DNA of 64,000 nucleotides, taken from contig NC_009633.1 in NCBI RefSeq assembly GCF_000016985.1, forward strand, positions 2,833,539 to 2,897,538, in the 5' to 3' direction. Made by a program: the position numbers and the translations under genes. The notes under the pieces are model-generated. The model had not been told where the DNA came from. It was given only the letters and a program-made list of their open reading frames with translations, and ran no database searches. The stretch comes from Alkaliphilus metalliredigens QYMF. GTDB taxonomy: Bacteria > Bacillota > Clostridia > Peptostreptococcales > Natronincolaceae. Below are positions 34,485 through 44,736 of the stretch, piece after piece (position 1 is the stretch's first letter; every line of letters begins with the position of its first letter).

Positions 34485-35963
34485 TTATAATATAATCGCG
34501 ATCAAGCCACCATTACCATCGTTGATGATCTTCTGTAGGGTTCTTTGTAACTTAATGCGGGTATCCTCCGGCATCATATATAATTTATTTTGCAGCTGTT
34601 CTTTTACCAAGTCATGTAATGATTTCCCAAACATATGTGACTGCCAAATTTTATCTGTATCATTCTCAAATTCCTCTAGCAAGTACTTTACCAATTCCTC
34701 ACTCTGCTTTTCTGTACCAACGATTGGCGATACTTCTGTGGAAATGTCAGCACGAATAAAGTGCAATGATGGTGCATTAGCCCTGAGCTTTACGCCAAAC
34801 TGGTTTCCATGTCTGAATATTTCTGGCTCTTCTAAGGCAAGCTCATCAAATGCTGGCGGTACAAGACCATATCCAATATTTTTTACATCATCTAGTGCTT
34901 TTTCTACTCTATCGTAGGCCTTCTTTGCCTTAGCTAGTTCTGTAATCATTCCCAACAATTGATGATCTCCTTCAATGCCATAGCCTGTTTTTTCTTCAAT
35001 GATTTTATAGAAAAGTCCATCATCGGTTGCTAAATCGATTAAAGCAGCTCCTTCACCCATCTGAATGCTCTCAAGATTTGCTCTCTTAATATTTTCAATT
35101 CCCTTAAGACTATCTACCATTCCTCCAACATCTCTTAATTTTCTCATATCTTTAACACTTTCTTTGATGGCTGTTAAAATTGAACCCTTTAACCAATGAT
35201 TGGTTTCAATACTTTCCAACCACCCTGGTAAGTTAATGTTGATTTCTGTAATGGGAAATTCAAAAAGTACATGCTCTAATATTTCATGAATATCATCCAT
35301 TTCCATGGTTGCGCAGTTTTTAATGACCACTGGTACCTCATACTTCTCCTCTAGTTGATTCTTCAATTCCTCTGTTTCTGGTTGATTTGGCCTTTTACTA
35401 TTTAATACAATAACAAATGGCTTATTAATTTCTTTTAATTCATTAATCACTCTTTCTTCGGCATCAATATAATTCTCACGTTCGATCTCTGTAATAGAGG
35501 CATCTGTTGTAATCACAAGCCCAATAGTTGAATGTTCCTGTATTACCTTTCTGGTTCCAATTTCAGCGGCCTCCTCAAATGGAATTTGCTTTTCAAACCA
35601 GGGGGTATTCACCATTCTTGGATTGCCCTCTTCTTCATGTCCAAGGGCCCCCTCAACTAAATAACCCACGCAATCAATCATTCGTAGCTTAAAGGATGCA
35701 TTTTCCTTTAGGGTCAATTCTACTGCCTCATTTGGGACAAATTTAGGTTCCGTGGTTGTAATTGTTTTCCCTGTTCCACTTTGAGGTAGTTCATCTTTTG
35801 CTCGCTCTTTTTTGTAGGAATTTTCAATGTTAGGTAATACCAGTAAATCCATAACCCGCTTAATAAAAGTAGACTTCCCTGTTCTAACAGGCCCAACTAC
35901 TCCTATATAAATGTCACCCTGGGTACGTTGTGCTATATCTCTATAAATGTCGTACCTTTCCAT
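34485..35963 (-). CDS. spoIVA: stage IV sporulation protein A, coat-morphogenetic ATPase
   Basis: The protein has 492 residues, the usual SpoIVA length. The N-terminal NTPase has Walker A GPVRTGKST (about 24-32) and a DCVGYLVEGALGHEEEG switch region. A long helical middle and a conserved C-terminal domain follow (SPIVGTEKQSEELVKYLLEE, residues near 411-430). SpoIVA polymerises with ATP hydrolysis on the outer forespore membrane as the basement layer of the coat. It is monocistronic, with terminators on both sides. In Firmicutes it is commonly close to gpsA and der, as here. Confidence 0.97.
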   Translation of the reverse strand: MERYDIYRDIAQRTQGDIYIGVVGPVRTGKSTFIKRVMDLLVLPNIENSYKKERAKDELPQSGTGKTITTTEPKFVPNEAVELTLKENASFKLRMIDCVGYLVEGALGHEEEGNPRMVNTPWFEKQIPFEEAAEIGTRKVIQEHSTIGLVITTDASITEIERENYIDAEERVINELKEINKPFVIVLNSKRPNQPETEELKNQLEEKYEVPVVIKNCATMEMDDIHEILEHVLFEFPITEININLPGWLESIETNHWLKGSILTAIKESVKDMRKLRDVGGMVDSLKGIENIKRANLESIQMGEGAALIDLATDDGLFYKIIEEKTGYGIEGDHQLLGMITELAKAKKAYDRVEKALDDVKNIGYGLVPPAFDELALEEPEIFRHGNQFGVKLRANAPSLHFIRADISTEVSPIVGTEKQSEELVKYLLEEFENDTDKIWQSHMFGKSLHDLVKEQLQNKLYMMPEDTRIKLQRTLQKIINDGNGGLIAIIL

Positions 35964-36210
35964 ACTGTTCCCTCCTTTTGATCAAAATTATAAAGTAATC
36001 CATTATCCTTCCATAACATTATAAATATATGATAAAGGACAAAGAATATGACAACTAGACCCCCTTAATCCTGTTTATTACTTTATATTTTTAATCTCAG
36101 GTTTTTATGCTATTTTTTTATATTTCAAATTAAATAATTCTCTAACCACTCTGCTAATACCATCAAGTACTAGCACTTTGATTAGGACTCCTCTGTTTTA
36201 TGTATTAAAA

Positions 36211-36243
36211 AACACCTATAAAAGTGACTCTTTTATAGGCGTT
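36211..36243 (-). terminator. terminator after gpsA
   Basis: AACACCTATAAAAG pairs with CTTTTATAGGCGTT. It is followed by a T-rich run on the minus strand. Confidence 0.7.
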
Positions 36244-36249
36244 GCTTAT

Positions 36250-37281
36250 TTACCAATTTATTTTTTCTGCGTCCACAATGTCTTCTATTTCATGGGTTCG
36301 GTCCCGACTCATTAAATTACTGACAGCCACACGGGGAGGAATGTCTTTGTATAAAATACTATATATCTCTTCAGTGATAGGCATCTCAATCTGATATTGT
36401 TTTGCCAGCTCAAAGGCAGCCTTAGTGGTTTTAATTCCTTCTACCACCATTCCAATCTCAGATAAGGTTTCCTCCAGGCTTTTTCCTTGTCCTGTTAATA
36501 TTCCAGCTCTTCGATTTCGACTATGCATACTGGTACAGGTCACAATCAGGTCTCCAATTCCCGTAAGGCCCGCAAAGGTCTCTAGCTTTCCACCCATGGC
36601 GCTACCCAATCTAGCAATTTCTCGGATTCCTCTTGTCATCAAAGCTGCTTTAGCATTGTCTCCGTAGCCAAGTCCATCAGAAATTCCTGCTCCAAATGCA
36701 ATAACATTCTTCAAGGCTCCTCCTAACTCAACCCCTATCACGTCAGGATTTGTATATACCCTAAAATAAGAAGACATGAACAAGTCCTGAATACATTCCG
36801 CAACGCTTCTTTCGTAGGCTGCTACAACTACAGTGGTCGGTATATCCTTTGATACCTCTTCCGCATGGGAAGGTCCTGAGAGGACTGCAAAGGGGTGTGA
36901 ACCTAATTCTTCCTCTACCACTTGAGAAATTCGAAGCAGTGTATTAGCTTCAAGTCCCTTAGCAGCATTAACAATAATTTGCTCCCTGGTAATGATTGAT
37001 CTAATGTTCTTTAGCACACCCCGTACTGCCTGGGATGAAATCGTTAATAATACGACATCCGTCCCCTTAACAGCTTTTTCAATATCTACATACAGTTTGA
37101 TGTTTTCATGTAGTTGAGTGCCTGGTAAGTATTTTGTATTTTCTCTTTGACGGTTCATTTCTTCATACTGTTCTTGATTTCGCATCCAAAGTTTAACTTC
37201 ATGACCTTTTTTTGCTAAAATTAAACTTAGGGCTGTTCCCCAGCTTCCAGCACCTAAGACTGTTATAGATGAATGTGTCAT
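36250..37281 (-). CDS. gpsA: glycerol-3-phosphate dehydrogenase [NAD(P)+]
   Basis: The protein has 343 residues. The Rossmann start VLGAGSWGTALSLILAKKGH binds NAD(P); GPSHAEEV and ELGGALKNVIAFGAGI with the catalytic Lys are family blocks; GDLIVTCTSMHSRNRRAG follows. It reduces dihydroxyacetone phosphate to sn-glycerol-3-phosphate for phospholipid synthesis. It lies 17 bp after plsY, whose enzyme uses its product, so the two steps are co-expressed. Confidence 0.97.
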   Translation of the reverse strand: MTHSSITVLGAGSWGTALSLILAKKGHEVKLWMRNQEQYEEMNRQRENTKYLPGTQLHENIKLYVDIEKAVKGTDVVLLTISSQAVRGVLKNIRSIITREQIIVNAAKGLEANTLLRISQVVEEELGSHPFAVLSGPSHAEEVSKDIPTTVVVAAYERSVAECIQDLFMSSYFRVYTNPDVIGVELGGALKNVIAFGAGISDGLGYGDNAKAALMTRGIREIARLGSAMGGKLETFAGLTGIGDLIVTCTSMHSRNRRAGILTGQGKSLEETLSEIGMVVEGIKTTKAAFELAKQYQIEMPITEEIYSILYKDIPPRVAVSNLMSRDRTHEIEDIVDAEKINW

Positions 37282-37298
37282 ATTAACCCCACCTTTTA

Positions 37299-37886
37299 TT
37301 AAACACTGGTTTTTCTACCAATTTTTTTCTCTGTTCCTGTCCTTAATCTTTTGATGTTCTCCCTGTGTCTATAAATTGCCATCACTGATAGTACTAATCC
37401 AAAAATAAAATACTCCAGCCCATAAGAAAATAAAAAGAATGGCAGTATAGTCATGGCTGTTATGGAGGACAATGAAACGTATTTATAACGATATAAAATG
37501 ACAACACCTAAAGAAATGGATGCAATCGCTGCCAAGGGACTGGCTATCAGAGCAACCCCGATGGTAGTCGCAATTCCCTTTCCTCCCTTAAAACCCAGTA
37601 AAACTGGCCAATTATGTCCTATGACAACTGCAATACCCGCCATCAATGCGGCTTGCTCTCCTACAAACCGCTGTGCTAAATAAAAAGAGAGCATCCCCTT
37701 GAGTGTATCTCCCAAGAAGGTCAATGCAGCTGCCTTTACCCCTAAAGTTCTGAGTACATTGGTTGAGCCTGCGTTGCCACTTCCATGCTGCCGAATATCG
37801 ATGTTTGAGGTCAGCTTACCTACGATAAAGGAAGTTGAGAAATTGCCAATAAAATATGCACTTATGATGACCAGTAGGTTTATCAT
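37299..37886 (-). CDS. plsY: glycerol-3-phosphate acyltransferase PlsY
   Basis: This 195-residue integral membrane protein has about five to seven segments. The three conserved PlsY loops are visible: IRQHGSGNAGSTNVLRTLG, GHNWPVLLGFKGGKGIATT and a C-terminal RHRENIKRLRTGTE. It transfers an acyl group from acyl-phosphate to glycerol-3-phosphate. It lies 3 bp downstream of der and 17 bp upstream of gpsA. Confidence 0.97.
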   Translation of the reverse strand: MINLLVIISAYFIGNFSTSFIVGKLTSNIDIRQHGSGNAGSTNVLRTLGVKAAALTFLGDTLKGMLSFYLAQRFVGEQAALMAGIAVVIGHNWPVLLGFKGGKGIATTIGVALIASPLAAIASISLGVVILYRYKYVSLSSITAMTILPFFLFSYGLEYFIFGLVLSVMAIYRHRENIKRLRTGTEKKIGRKTSV

Positions 37887-37889
37887 ACT

Positions 37890-39212
37890 TTAGTCCCTCC
37901 CTGATTTTTCCCTGTAAATAAAACGAATAGGCGTTCCCTCGAATCCAAAGTTTTCTCGAATTCGATTTTCAATATAACGCTCATAGGAAAAGTGCATTAG
38001 CTTTTTGTCATTGATAAAGAGAACAAATGTAGGAGGCTTAATTGAACCCTGAGTGCCATAGAATATTTTTAATCGCTTGCCTTTATCAGAAGGTGGTTGA
38101 TTTAGTAAAGTTGCTTCTCCTATGACTTCATTTAACCCGCCAGTTGGTACACGCATTGCACGCTGATTAGAAATAAACTTCACCGTTTCTAATACCTTAG
38201 GCATTCTTTGTCTCGTTAACGCTGAAATAAATAGAATTGGCGCATAGCTTAAATAGGCTAATTCAGTCCTAATTTCTTTGATAAATTTGTTCATAGTATT
38301 ATTATCTTTTTCGATTAAGTCCCATTTATTCACAACAATGATCGTTCCTTTGCCATTTTCATGACTAAATCCAGCTACTTTTGTATCCTGCTCCGTTACC
38401 CCTTCGGTTGCATCAATTACCAATAGGCAAACATCTGCTCGTTCAACAGCTGCAATAGAACGGATCACACTATATTTTTCTATGTTTTCTTTTATCTTAC
38501 TTTTTCTTCTTAGCCCTGCCGTATCAATTAAAACATATTGATCTTCCCCATCATTAAATGGGGTGTCGATAGCATCCCTTGTGGTTCCGGCGATATCACT
38601 GACAATGACTCGGTTTTCTCCTAAAATACTATTAACAATAGAGGACTTCCCTACATTTGGTTTTCCAATAATAGCTACCTTAATCACGTCATCATCATAA
38701 ATAACGCCTTTATTTTCAGGGAAATGTTTTACAATCTCATCTAGTAAATCACCGATGCCCAATCCTTGGGCTGAGGATATTTCAATAGGATCACCTATTC
38801 CTAATTCATAAAACTCATAAAAGGAATCCAAACGGTTACTGGTATCTACTTTGTTCATTGCTAATAATACTGGTTTATGAGATTTTCTTAGCATCTCAGC
38901 CACTTCACGATCAGAAGTTGTGAGTCCTGCACGTCCATCCACCATGAAAACAGTCACATCTGCTGTCTCAATAGCTAGTTGTGCTTGCTCCCTCATTTGA
39001 GCTGGAATGATTTCTTCTGTATCTGCATCAATTCCTCCAGTGTCAATTAAAGTAAAATAGTGATCCAACCATTCTACTTCTGCATAAATACGATCACGGG
39101 TCACACCTGGTTGATCTTCTACTATGGAAATTCTATGTCCTATAATTTTATTAAAAAGTGTAGACTTTCCTACATTTGGTCTTCCTACGATTGCAACAAT
39201 TGGTTTTGCCAT
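37890..39212 (-). CDS. der: ribosome-assembly GTPase Der (EngA)
   Basis: The protein has 440 residues with two tandem GTPase domains (GRPNVGKST at the start; GKPNVGKSS near residue 180, each with DTAG/DTGG and NKxD motifs) and a C-terminal KH-like domain. It acts in 50S subunit maturation. The ATG at 39212 is preferred: GAGGTGA lies upstream, while the in-frame GTG three codons earlier is part of that site. It starts 6 bp after the radical SAM gene. Confidence 0.96.
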   Translation of the reverse strand: MAKPIVAIVGRPNVGKSTLFNKIIGHRISIVEDQPGVTRDRIYAEVEWLDHYFTLIDTGGIDADTEEIIPAQMREQAQLAIETADVTVFMVDGRAGLTTSDREVAEMLRKSHKPVLLAMNKVDTSNRLDSFYEFYELGIGDPIEISSAQGLGIGDLLDEIVKHFPENKGVIYDDDVIKVAIIGKPNVGKSSIVNSILGENRVIVSDIAGTTRDAIDTPFNDGEDQYVLIDTAGLRRKSKIKENIEKYSVIRSIAAVERADVCLLVIDATEGVTEQDTKVAGFSHENGKGTIIVVNKWDLIEKDNNTMNKFIKEIRTELAYLSYAPILFISALTRQRMPKVLETVKFISNQRAMRVPTGGLNEVIGEATLLNQPPSDKGKRLKIFYGTQGSIKPPTFVLFINDKKLMHFSYERYIENRIRENFGFEGTPIRFIYREKSGRD

Positions 39213-39217
39213 ATACT

Positions 39218-40564
39218 TCACCTCTTACCTTTGTCTTTTATTGGAAATGTCAGCAATCCTTTAACAAATTGCTTGCCATTCACTTCACACACTTGAATTG
39301 GAACTTCTAATGCTTCTTCTATTTCTGATACAGTCACATCATCTAAAAAGACCAATTCCCCACTTTTTAACATGGATTCTGGGATCATGACTCCATCTCC
39401 TAATGGTTGCCCTTTTAAAGTACTGAGAATATCACTTCCTGTAATTAAACCTGTTACCGACACATGTCCCCCGAAAAAGCGATTTTTAATGCACACCACA
39501 TTCACTTGTAGCCCATGTACCGTCTCCGTTAGTTGATGTCCTAACTCTTTGATGATTTCACAGGAGGATTGTCCTGTTAGTATTGTGATGCTCTTAGGTT
39601 GATTCAATTTAACTGATAGCTTGCTTATGTAATTATGAAATTCCTTTTTGAGCTTCACCACCATTCCAACACCATTTTCTAACTGTGGAAAGCCTTCATA
39701 ACTATCATAATCAGGCAATGCTTTTTCTGCTAATATATAAAACTCATCAGATGTATAAACAAAGTTACGTCCCATGTACTTTTGGAATTGTCGTTGCCAG
39801 CCCTCAATTTGTTCTACTGTTTTACTGGCTGTGGAACGGTTAAATGGTTGAACCTCCTGTAAGTGCTGACGATACGCAGTTAATCCAACTGGCACAACTG
39901 CAACACTTTTTATGCTTTCACTTAAATTCCCTAGATGTCGCAATGTATCATCTAGTTCTTTTCCATCATTGACATTAGGGCATAGAACAATTTGACAGTT
40001 CATTTCAATGTGATGATCGTGCAGCTTTTTCAGAATGTCTAAAATATTTCCAGCAAAACGATTATTAAGCATTTGCTTTCTCAATTCACCATTGGTTGTA
40101 TGTACAGATATATTAATGGGACTAATTCGATATTTTATAATTTTTTCAATATCTTTATCCTTCATATTCGTTAAGGTAATATAATTCCCATGTAAAAAGG
40201 ACAGCCTCGAATCATCATCTTTAAAATACAAACTTTCACGCATATTTGGTGGTAGTTGATCCACAAAGCAAAAAAGGCAATTGTTTTTACAGCTCTTTGC
40301 CTGATCAATGATGGGATTTTCAAACTCCATCCCCAAGTCTTCGTCATAATCCTTTTCCACTTCATAAACCCAGCTCTCACCATTGGGTTTTTCAATTTCA
40401 ATCTCCAAGTATTCATCCGACAAATAAAATTTATATTCAATAATATCTTCTATGAGGTTTCCATTGATATTAATCAAAATATCATCTACTTCAATGCCTA
40501 CTTCTTCAGCAATACTTCCTTCATACACCTTACTAATCACATTCTTAATCTTAACTTCCTTCAA
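39218..40564 (-). CDS. DUF512 radical SAM protein with N-terminal PDZ domain
   Basis: The protein has 448 residues: PDZ-like residues 1-70 ([20 protein letters not shown]), then CKNNCLFC, the CxxxCxxC iron-sulphur site of radical SAM enzymes, and [20 protein letters not shown]512 C-terminal domain holds [17 protein letters not shown]. The substrate is unknown. It sits upstream of der in many Clostridia, which hints at a link to ribosomes or membranes, but this is inference. Confidence 0.9.
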   Translation of the reverse strand: MKEVKIKNVISKVYEGSIAEEVGIEVDDILININGNLIEDIIEYKFYLSDEYLEIEIEKPNGESWVYEVEKDYDEDLGMEFENPIIDQAKSCKNNCLFCFVDQLPPNMRESLYFKDDDSRLSFLHGNYITLTNMKDKDIEKIIKYRISPINISVHTTNGELRKQMLNNRFAGNILDILKKLHDHHIEMNCQIVLCPNVNDGKELDDTLRHLGNLSESIKSVAVVPVGLTAYRQHLQEVQPFNRSTASKTVEQIEGWQRQFQKYMGRNFVYTSDEFYILAEKALPDYDSYEGFPQLENGVGMVVKLKKEFHNYISKLSVKLNQPKSITILTGQSSCEIIKELGHQLTETVHGLQVNVVCIKNRFFGGHVSVTGLITGSDILSTLKGQPLGDGVMIPESMLKSGELVFLDDVTVSEIEEALEVPIQVCEVNGKQFVKGLLTFPIKDKGKR

Positions 40565-40693
40565 AAAAACACCTACTTTTATTTACTTTTAGTACTTGGT
40601 ACTAATATTATATCATATTTTCCAGGAATCCACATCAACTAATATTATCACTTGACTTTATTAGCGTCAAGCACTTACTTCTAATACTTCTGC

Positions 40694-41152
40694 TTATTGA
40701 AGGCTTTTCTTTACATTTGCCACCAATTGTATCAGTGATGGATAGCACCTTTTGATTCCGTAGTTCACTAATGGCCTTCCTAGTGAAATAAGATGTATTT
40801 TTCTGGATAAAAAACCTCCGATATGAACGGTGAAATGGGCAAATCTTAAGGTATCTATTACTAGTAATTCCTGTTTTTGATAAGTGGTTAATTCATTGGA
40901 TAGTTGATGCAATATTCCTGTATAAAAAACACGCTGGGATCCCAATCCCACAGCATAAACATCGTTATGATACTCATCTTTTCCCATATATGTAAGATAC
41001 CCTATATCCCCAGTCTCCATTCGATCATAGGCTGAAATCTCATTCAATTCCACACTATGAGGAATCCGATCCATTGGTAGGCGGCCCACATGAATAGATG
41101 CTGTTACGATTGATGTGTGGGTCCCGCCATAGCAATTATAAATGATCTTCAT
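40694..41152 (-). CDS. DUF3189 family protein (copy 1)
   Basis: The protein has 152 residues from the ATG at 41152, behind GGGAAGAG; the upstream extension overlaps the neighbour gene and is not conserved-looking. MKIIYNCYGGTHTSIVTASI and MGKDEYHNDVYAVGLGSQ are DUF3189 marks. The family is found mainly in Clostridia. It overlaps the second DUF3189 gene by 4 bp (ATGA). The function is unknown. Confidence 0.8.
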   Translation of the reverse strand: MKIIYNCYGGTHTSIVTASIHVGRLPMDRIPHSVELNEISAYDRMETGDIGYLTYMGKDEYHNDVYAVGLGSQRVFYTGILHQLSNELTTYQKQELLVIDTLRFAHFTVHIGGFLSRKIHLISLGRPLVNYGIKRCYPSLIQLVANVKKSLQ

Positions 41153-41484
41153 TTTATCTCTTCCCTTGACTGCAAGATCAGCGATATCATTTTTTCTACT
41201 GATATAAAATGATATCGCCATCCTTCATATTGGCTCAAGTCGATGACTTTAATCTTTTCTTCATAAATTTCAGCCATACTTTTTACTAGATGATTAAAAA
41301 TTCTTAGTCGCTGTCCTCTAAGACAAATATAAACTTCATTATAATTTTCATCCATTCCTACATAGCGAAGCCCCCATTCCCCTTGGACATGAATTGTAGA
41401 TGCTTCTATTTTCATATGTAAATGAAGAGATGCAGCTATGTAAGCTGCATAGGGGGTTTTTCTATAAGTATAAATCACTTTCAT
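41149..41484 (-). CDS. DUF3189 family protein (copy 2)
   Basis: The protein has 111 residues. MKVIYTYRKTPYAAYIAASL and GMDENYNEVYICLRGQR parallel the downstream copy, so the pair is a tandem duplication that has diverged. It is part of a sporulation-linked membrane operon with YIEGIA and SpoIIP. The function is unknown. Confidence 0.75.
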   Translation of the reverse strand: MKVIYTYRKTPYAAYIAASLHLHMKIEASTIHVQGEWGLRYVGMDENYNEVYICLRGQRLRIFNHLVKSMAEIYEEKIKVIDLSQYEGWRYHFISVEKMISLILQSREEIK

Positions 41485-41497
41485 TTACCTTACCTAC

Positions 41498-41692
41498 CTA
41501 ATGTTTCACAATGATATAGGTCCCGTCCTCTAGGTCGTGTACCATACCAGTGGTTGTTTTTGAAATGAGTAAAGCTAATCTTTCTTTATGCTCCTCATCC
41601 CTTGCATAGAAAACTGGCACCATAGCGCTACTTACCATCTCTTTATTTGTTGTGATGACTGCAATGATAAACTCTTTTAATCCAAATTCCAT
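41498..41692 (-). CDS. capping complex subunit for YIEGIA
   Basis: This 64-residue soluble protein starts MEFGLKEFIIAVITTNKEMV and ends MVHDLEDGTYIIVKH. It belongs to the small family always found next to YIEGIA genes in spore formers. It lies 12 bp after the YIEGIA gene. Confidence 0.75.
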   Translation of the reverse strand: MEFGLKEFIIAVITTNKEMVSSAMVPVFYARDEEHKERLALLISKTTTGMVHDLEDGTYIIVKH

Positions 41693-41704
41693 AAGGGTCT
41701 CCTT

Positions 41705-42622
41705 CTACCTTCTTAGGCTTCTTCCCACTTTTGAATCTAATGGTTTTCGCTTGGAGGATTCTAATACTGGTGTTGTTTTAACTACTTCTATTAAACAATC
41801 AACGCTGGGATTCATCGTAACGATAGCCATGACGATATTTCCATTATTCGGATTTCTCCGTGCAATCGGTGTAAAGTCAGGTTCATCAACATCCTTACGA
41901 ATACCAAGCTGGGTCGCTGCATTATGTTGGATAGCTTGCCGTTGCCCAATATTTGATAATGCTGCAACACCATTGGCATCATTTGGTATAATTTCAACTG
42001 CAACGCCGCTTTTTAGAAAAATGTCTCTCGAGTCCTTTAATCCTATATTCATAACGATCACACCATTAATCGTCAGGAGGGGTCCTTCAAAGGATATTTT
42101 CGCTTCCTCTACCTTTGCAATGTCTTGAATCACTCTTCCCTTTAAGTTGTTTTTTAAAAACACTGCTACCGCAGCACCTACTACGACACCGGCTATAATT
42201 TGAATAATCCAGCCTTGATCTAGTTTAGCAGTTATAAATATTGCTGCCCCAGTTCCAAGAGCCGTTAAAATAGCCAAATAATTTCTTGCTTCAAAGGCTT
42301 TTGCAATATCCTCAATGTATGCGGTTCCCCGAGGAACTAATTCTGTCGGTTCAATATTATCTAAGCTCTGTCTTTCCATATTTCTCACATCTCTAAACTG
42401 TTGTGCTGCTAAGGCTAAAAATGTGATGGCTGCATACTCCTCCTCAGCAATGGCAGGAATGGCAACCGCACCTAAACCTGCTGCAATCATCCCCAGGGTA
42501 AAGTGCGATAGATACCCTTGTGGATAAGTAGGATATTGTCGATAATCAGATGTCATCATACTGAGTCTTGCCAAAGTTCCCATCATAAGCGCCGTTAATA
42601 TAAGGATATAATATTCTTCCAA
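41705..42622 (-). CDS. YIEGIA family membrane protein
   Basis: The protein has 305 residues. The name motif is visible as TAYIEDIAKAFEARNYLA (Asp for Gly), with several membrane segments (about 5-22, 43-60, 115-132, 140-157) and a soluble C-terminal domain with GQRQAIQHNAATQLGIR. The family is restricted to endospore formers and its members lie in sporulation operons. The exact role is not established. Confidence 0.82.
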   Translation of the reverse strand: MEEYYILILTALMMGTLARLSMMTSDYRQYPTYPQGYLSHFTLGMIAAGLGAVAIPAIAEEEYAAITFLALAAQQFRDVRNMERQSLDNIEPTELVPRGTAYIEDIAKAFEARNYLAILTALGTGAAIFITAKLDQGWIIQIIAGVVVGAAVAVFLKNNLKGRVIQDIAKVEEAKISFEGPLLTINGVIVMNIGLKDSRDIFLKSGVAVEIIPNDANGVAALSNIGQRQAIQHNAATQLGIRKDVDEPDFTPIARRNPNNGNIVMAIVTMNPSVDCLIEVVKTTPVLESSKRKPLDSKVGRSLRR

Positions 42623-42633
42623 TTGATCATCAC

Positions 42634-43836
42634 CTATTTTTTATTCTTACTTCGACCTAGAAAATTTCGAAATTCATCTTTAAAGTTTCCAAGCTTTGAT
42701 TTCCATTCCTTGCCACCACTACTTAAAAATAAAAAGGCTAGTCCTCCGCCACCAACAACTGCAATTAAACCCATGATACCAGCTCCTGAGCCACCATCAC
42801 TTTCTGCCTCTGGGGCAACGTCTTCAGTATCTCCATCCTCATCCTCTACGACGCCTCCAAACATAGCTGTTGTCACAGCTTCTGCAAAATATCCTGCAGA
42901 TGTTTCCGGTCGTTGTCTTTCTTGTTCAAATGTTCCCATCTCCAGTAACATGGCCCTAGGCGTTAAATCTTGATTGTAATCTCCTTTTGCATAAAAAATG
43001 TCTTTAATTAATCCTGGATGCATCTCATCAGCAACTGCCTTAACATGCATGGCTAATTCCTCATTGGCTTTGAAATTTTGATTACGTCGTCCGATAACCA
43101 TTCTTACCTTTGATGCTGGTTTACCATTTATTTCAGTATTATATTGCTCTACTGGAACAGCATCTCGATGTACATCTATTAATGAGGCGACCCCTTGTTC
43201 TGTCATCAATTCCATGGCTGTTCTTCTTGATCTTTTGTATGCTCCTGCGTCATGGGGCACATGATTTGTTTCATCATGGGTAGCTTCAACACCTTGATTC
43301 TGGAAACCTTCGCTTAATTTTGATGCTACTTGTATAATTCCCCCACCTTCTTCAATACTTTCTTCGCCATCTGTAGGAACGTAGGATTCAGCGCTATGGG
43401 TCGTATAAATTCCTACCCTTCTCTCTAAATTTTCCCATCCTCCAGGACGTTCTCCTTCACCTTCACCCTCCTCTCCCTCTTCTTCTTGAGCTAAAAATAG
43501 TGCTGCTAATCCTTCAGGACCGTCCAGTGCCAGTTTTACTCTTTCAAGAGCTTCAAGATTAATCTTAGGTAACTGGACGTCATTTATAAAGTCCGCGTAG
43601 GCAATCCTACTGCTTGTGTTCACTCTTGTCACTTCGTACATTTTATTGTCACCACTTAGATATTGATCACCTCGTGTGACCTCAATACCTGTCATGAATA
43701 ACACTTTATCGCTATTAGAGTTATAAACAGTGAAATATTCTCCAGGCTTTCGATATGCATCAACAAAGCTAAAATTCGCTGACACTAAGACCCCAATTAA
43801 TATGAAACATAGTAAAATTCGTCCTTTATTTCTCAT
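42634..43836 (-). CDS. spoIIP: stage II sporulation protein P, amidase/endopeptidase (SpoIIP)
   Basis: The protein has 400 residues from the ATG at 43836, with AGGGGTGAT upstream. It has an N-terminal membrane segment, a Glu/Gly-rich linker and the SpoIIP catalytic domain with GIYTTHSAESYVP, DVHRDAVP, MVIGRRNQNFKANEELA and LLEMGTFEQ. A second membrane segment near the C-terminus (IMGLIAVVGGGGLAFLFLS) is unusual. With SpoIID and SpoIIM it degrades septal peptidoglycan during engulfment. It begins 8 bp inside the 3' region of the preceding gene's vicinity and is co-transcribed with YIEGIA. Confidence 0.88.
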   Translation of the reverse strand: MRNKGRILLCFILIGVLVSANFSFVDAYRKPGEYFTVYNSNSDKVLFMTGIEVTRGDQYLSGDNKMYEVTRVNTSSRIAYADFINDVQLPKINLEALERVKLALDGPEGLAALFLAQEEEGEEGEGEGERPGGWENLERRVGIYTTHSAESYVPTDGEESIEEGGGIIQVASKLSEGFQNQGVEATHDETNHVPHDAGAYKRSRRTAMELMTEQGVASLIDVHRDAVPVEQYNTEINGKPASKVRMVIGRRNQNFKANEELAMHVKAVADEMHPGLIKDIFYAKGDYNQDLTPRAMLLEMGTFEQERQRPETSAGYFAEAVTTAMFGGVVEDEDGDTEDVAPEAESDGGSGAGIMGLIAVVGGGGLAFLFLSSGGKEWKSKLGNFKDEFRNFLGRSKNKK

Positions 43837-44584
43837 CTTGATCACCCCTGTCATCTATGTCTCTTTTAAAATTCTTGTTTTTGTTCTTATTCTCGTTCTT
43901 TTTTTTATCCTCCTTGTTAGCCTTTCCTAGGGTACTAACAAAATGTCCTTTTTCGTAGTGCATATTTTTTTTTGATGTTCCTCCTTGAAGCCTTTCCCGA
44001 GTTTCTCCAATTATCTCTGCAATCAAAACTGCAATAATTCCTGCCATTACAGTGGTGTCCACACCACCAGCTCCTCCAAAACGTGTTGGTGCCGGGATGT
44101 TATTAATATTATTAAGGACCAGTTGAATCACATCAGCTAGAACAACACCTAAAATTCCCGCTATAAATGCGGCTCTTCTGGAGCGTCCAAACAAGTAAGC
44201 AATAATCCCACCAATCAACGGATACACATAGTTTGGGTCGATCTGCATCGCTTCTGGTTCAGCAGGCAAAACATATCTTTGTGTTAGGTAGATTGCAGCT
44301 CCAGCAATGACTGCTGCAACAATAGCTCTAAAACGTTCTTTTCCTGTTTCAACTTTAATAAATAAGTAAATCACTAACCCCATTGGAATTAAAAATCCGC
44401 CTACATTAAAGGATACATTCTCAGTTATAGCAATATTGGGGATAAATATTGTGGAAAGTACAATTGCTATAATAATGGCGATTGCAGCTTTATCACTTAA
44501 TCTCAATCTATCTAATACACGCTCTGCTAATCCCATGAAAATTAGTATAGCAACGATGACTAGTAAAATCATTCCTATTGACAT
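43826..44584 (-). CDS. DUF1614 family membrane protein
   Basis: The protein has 252 residues with six to seven membrane segments, then a long soluble C-terminal tail of Lys, Asn and Asp. The central STIFIPNIAITE and LIGGIIAYLFGRSRRAAF are in keeping with DUF1614. The gene opens the spoIIP-YIEGIA operon, overlapping spoIIP by 11 bp, so a sporulation role is likely. The molecular function is unknown. Confidence 0.7.
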   Translation of the reverse strand: MSIGMILLVIVAILIFMGLAERVLDRLRLSDKAAIAIIIAIVLSTIFIPNIAITENVSFNVGGFLIPMGLVIYLFIKVETGKERFRAIVAAVIAGAAIYLTQRYVLPAEPEAMQIDPNYVYPLIGGIIAYLFGRSRRAAFIAGILGVVLADVIQLVLNNINNIPAPTRFGGAGGVDTTVMAGIIAVLIAEIIGETRERLQGGTSKKNMHYEKGHFVSTLGKANKEDKKKNENKNKNKNFKRDIDDRGDQDEK

Positions 44585-44680
44585 CCATATTCCTCCTTAA
44601 AGTTAGATACTTTTAGTCTCATTTTATATTTCCCGCACAAAGGTAAAACTATACGAAAAAGCAAATTTCATCAAAAAAAA

Positions 44681-44710
44681 GGAAGTCATTCAAATTACTG
44701 AACAACTTCC
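44681..44710 (-). terminator. weak terminator after the histidine kinase gene
   Basis: GGAAGT and ACTTCC pair around an 18-nt loop. On the minus strand eight T follow. Confidence 0.5.
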
Positions 44711-44736
44711 CTTAATTCCATTTTCGACAATGCACT

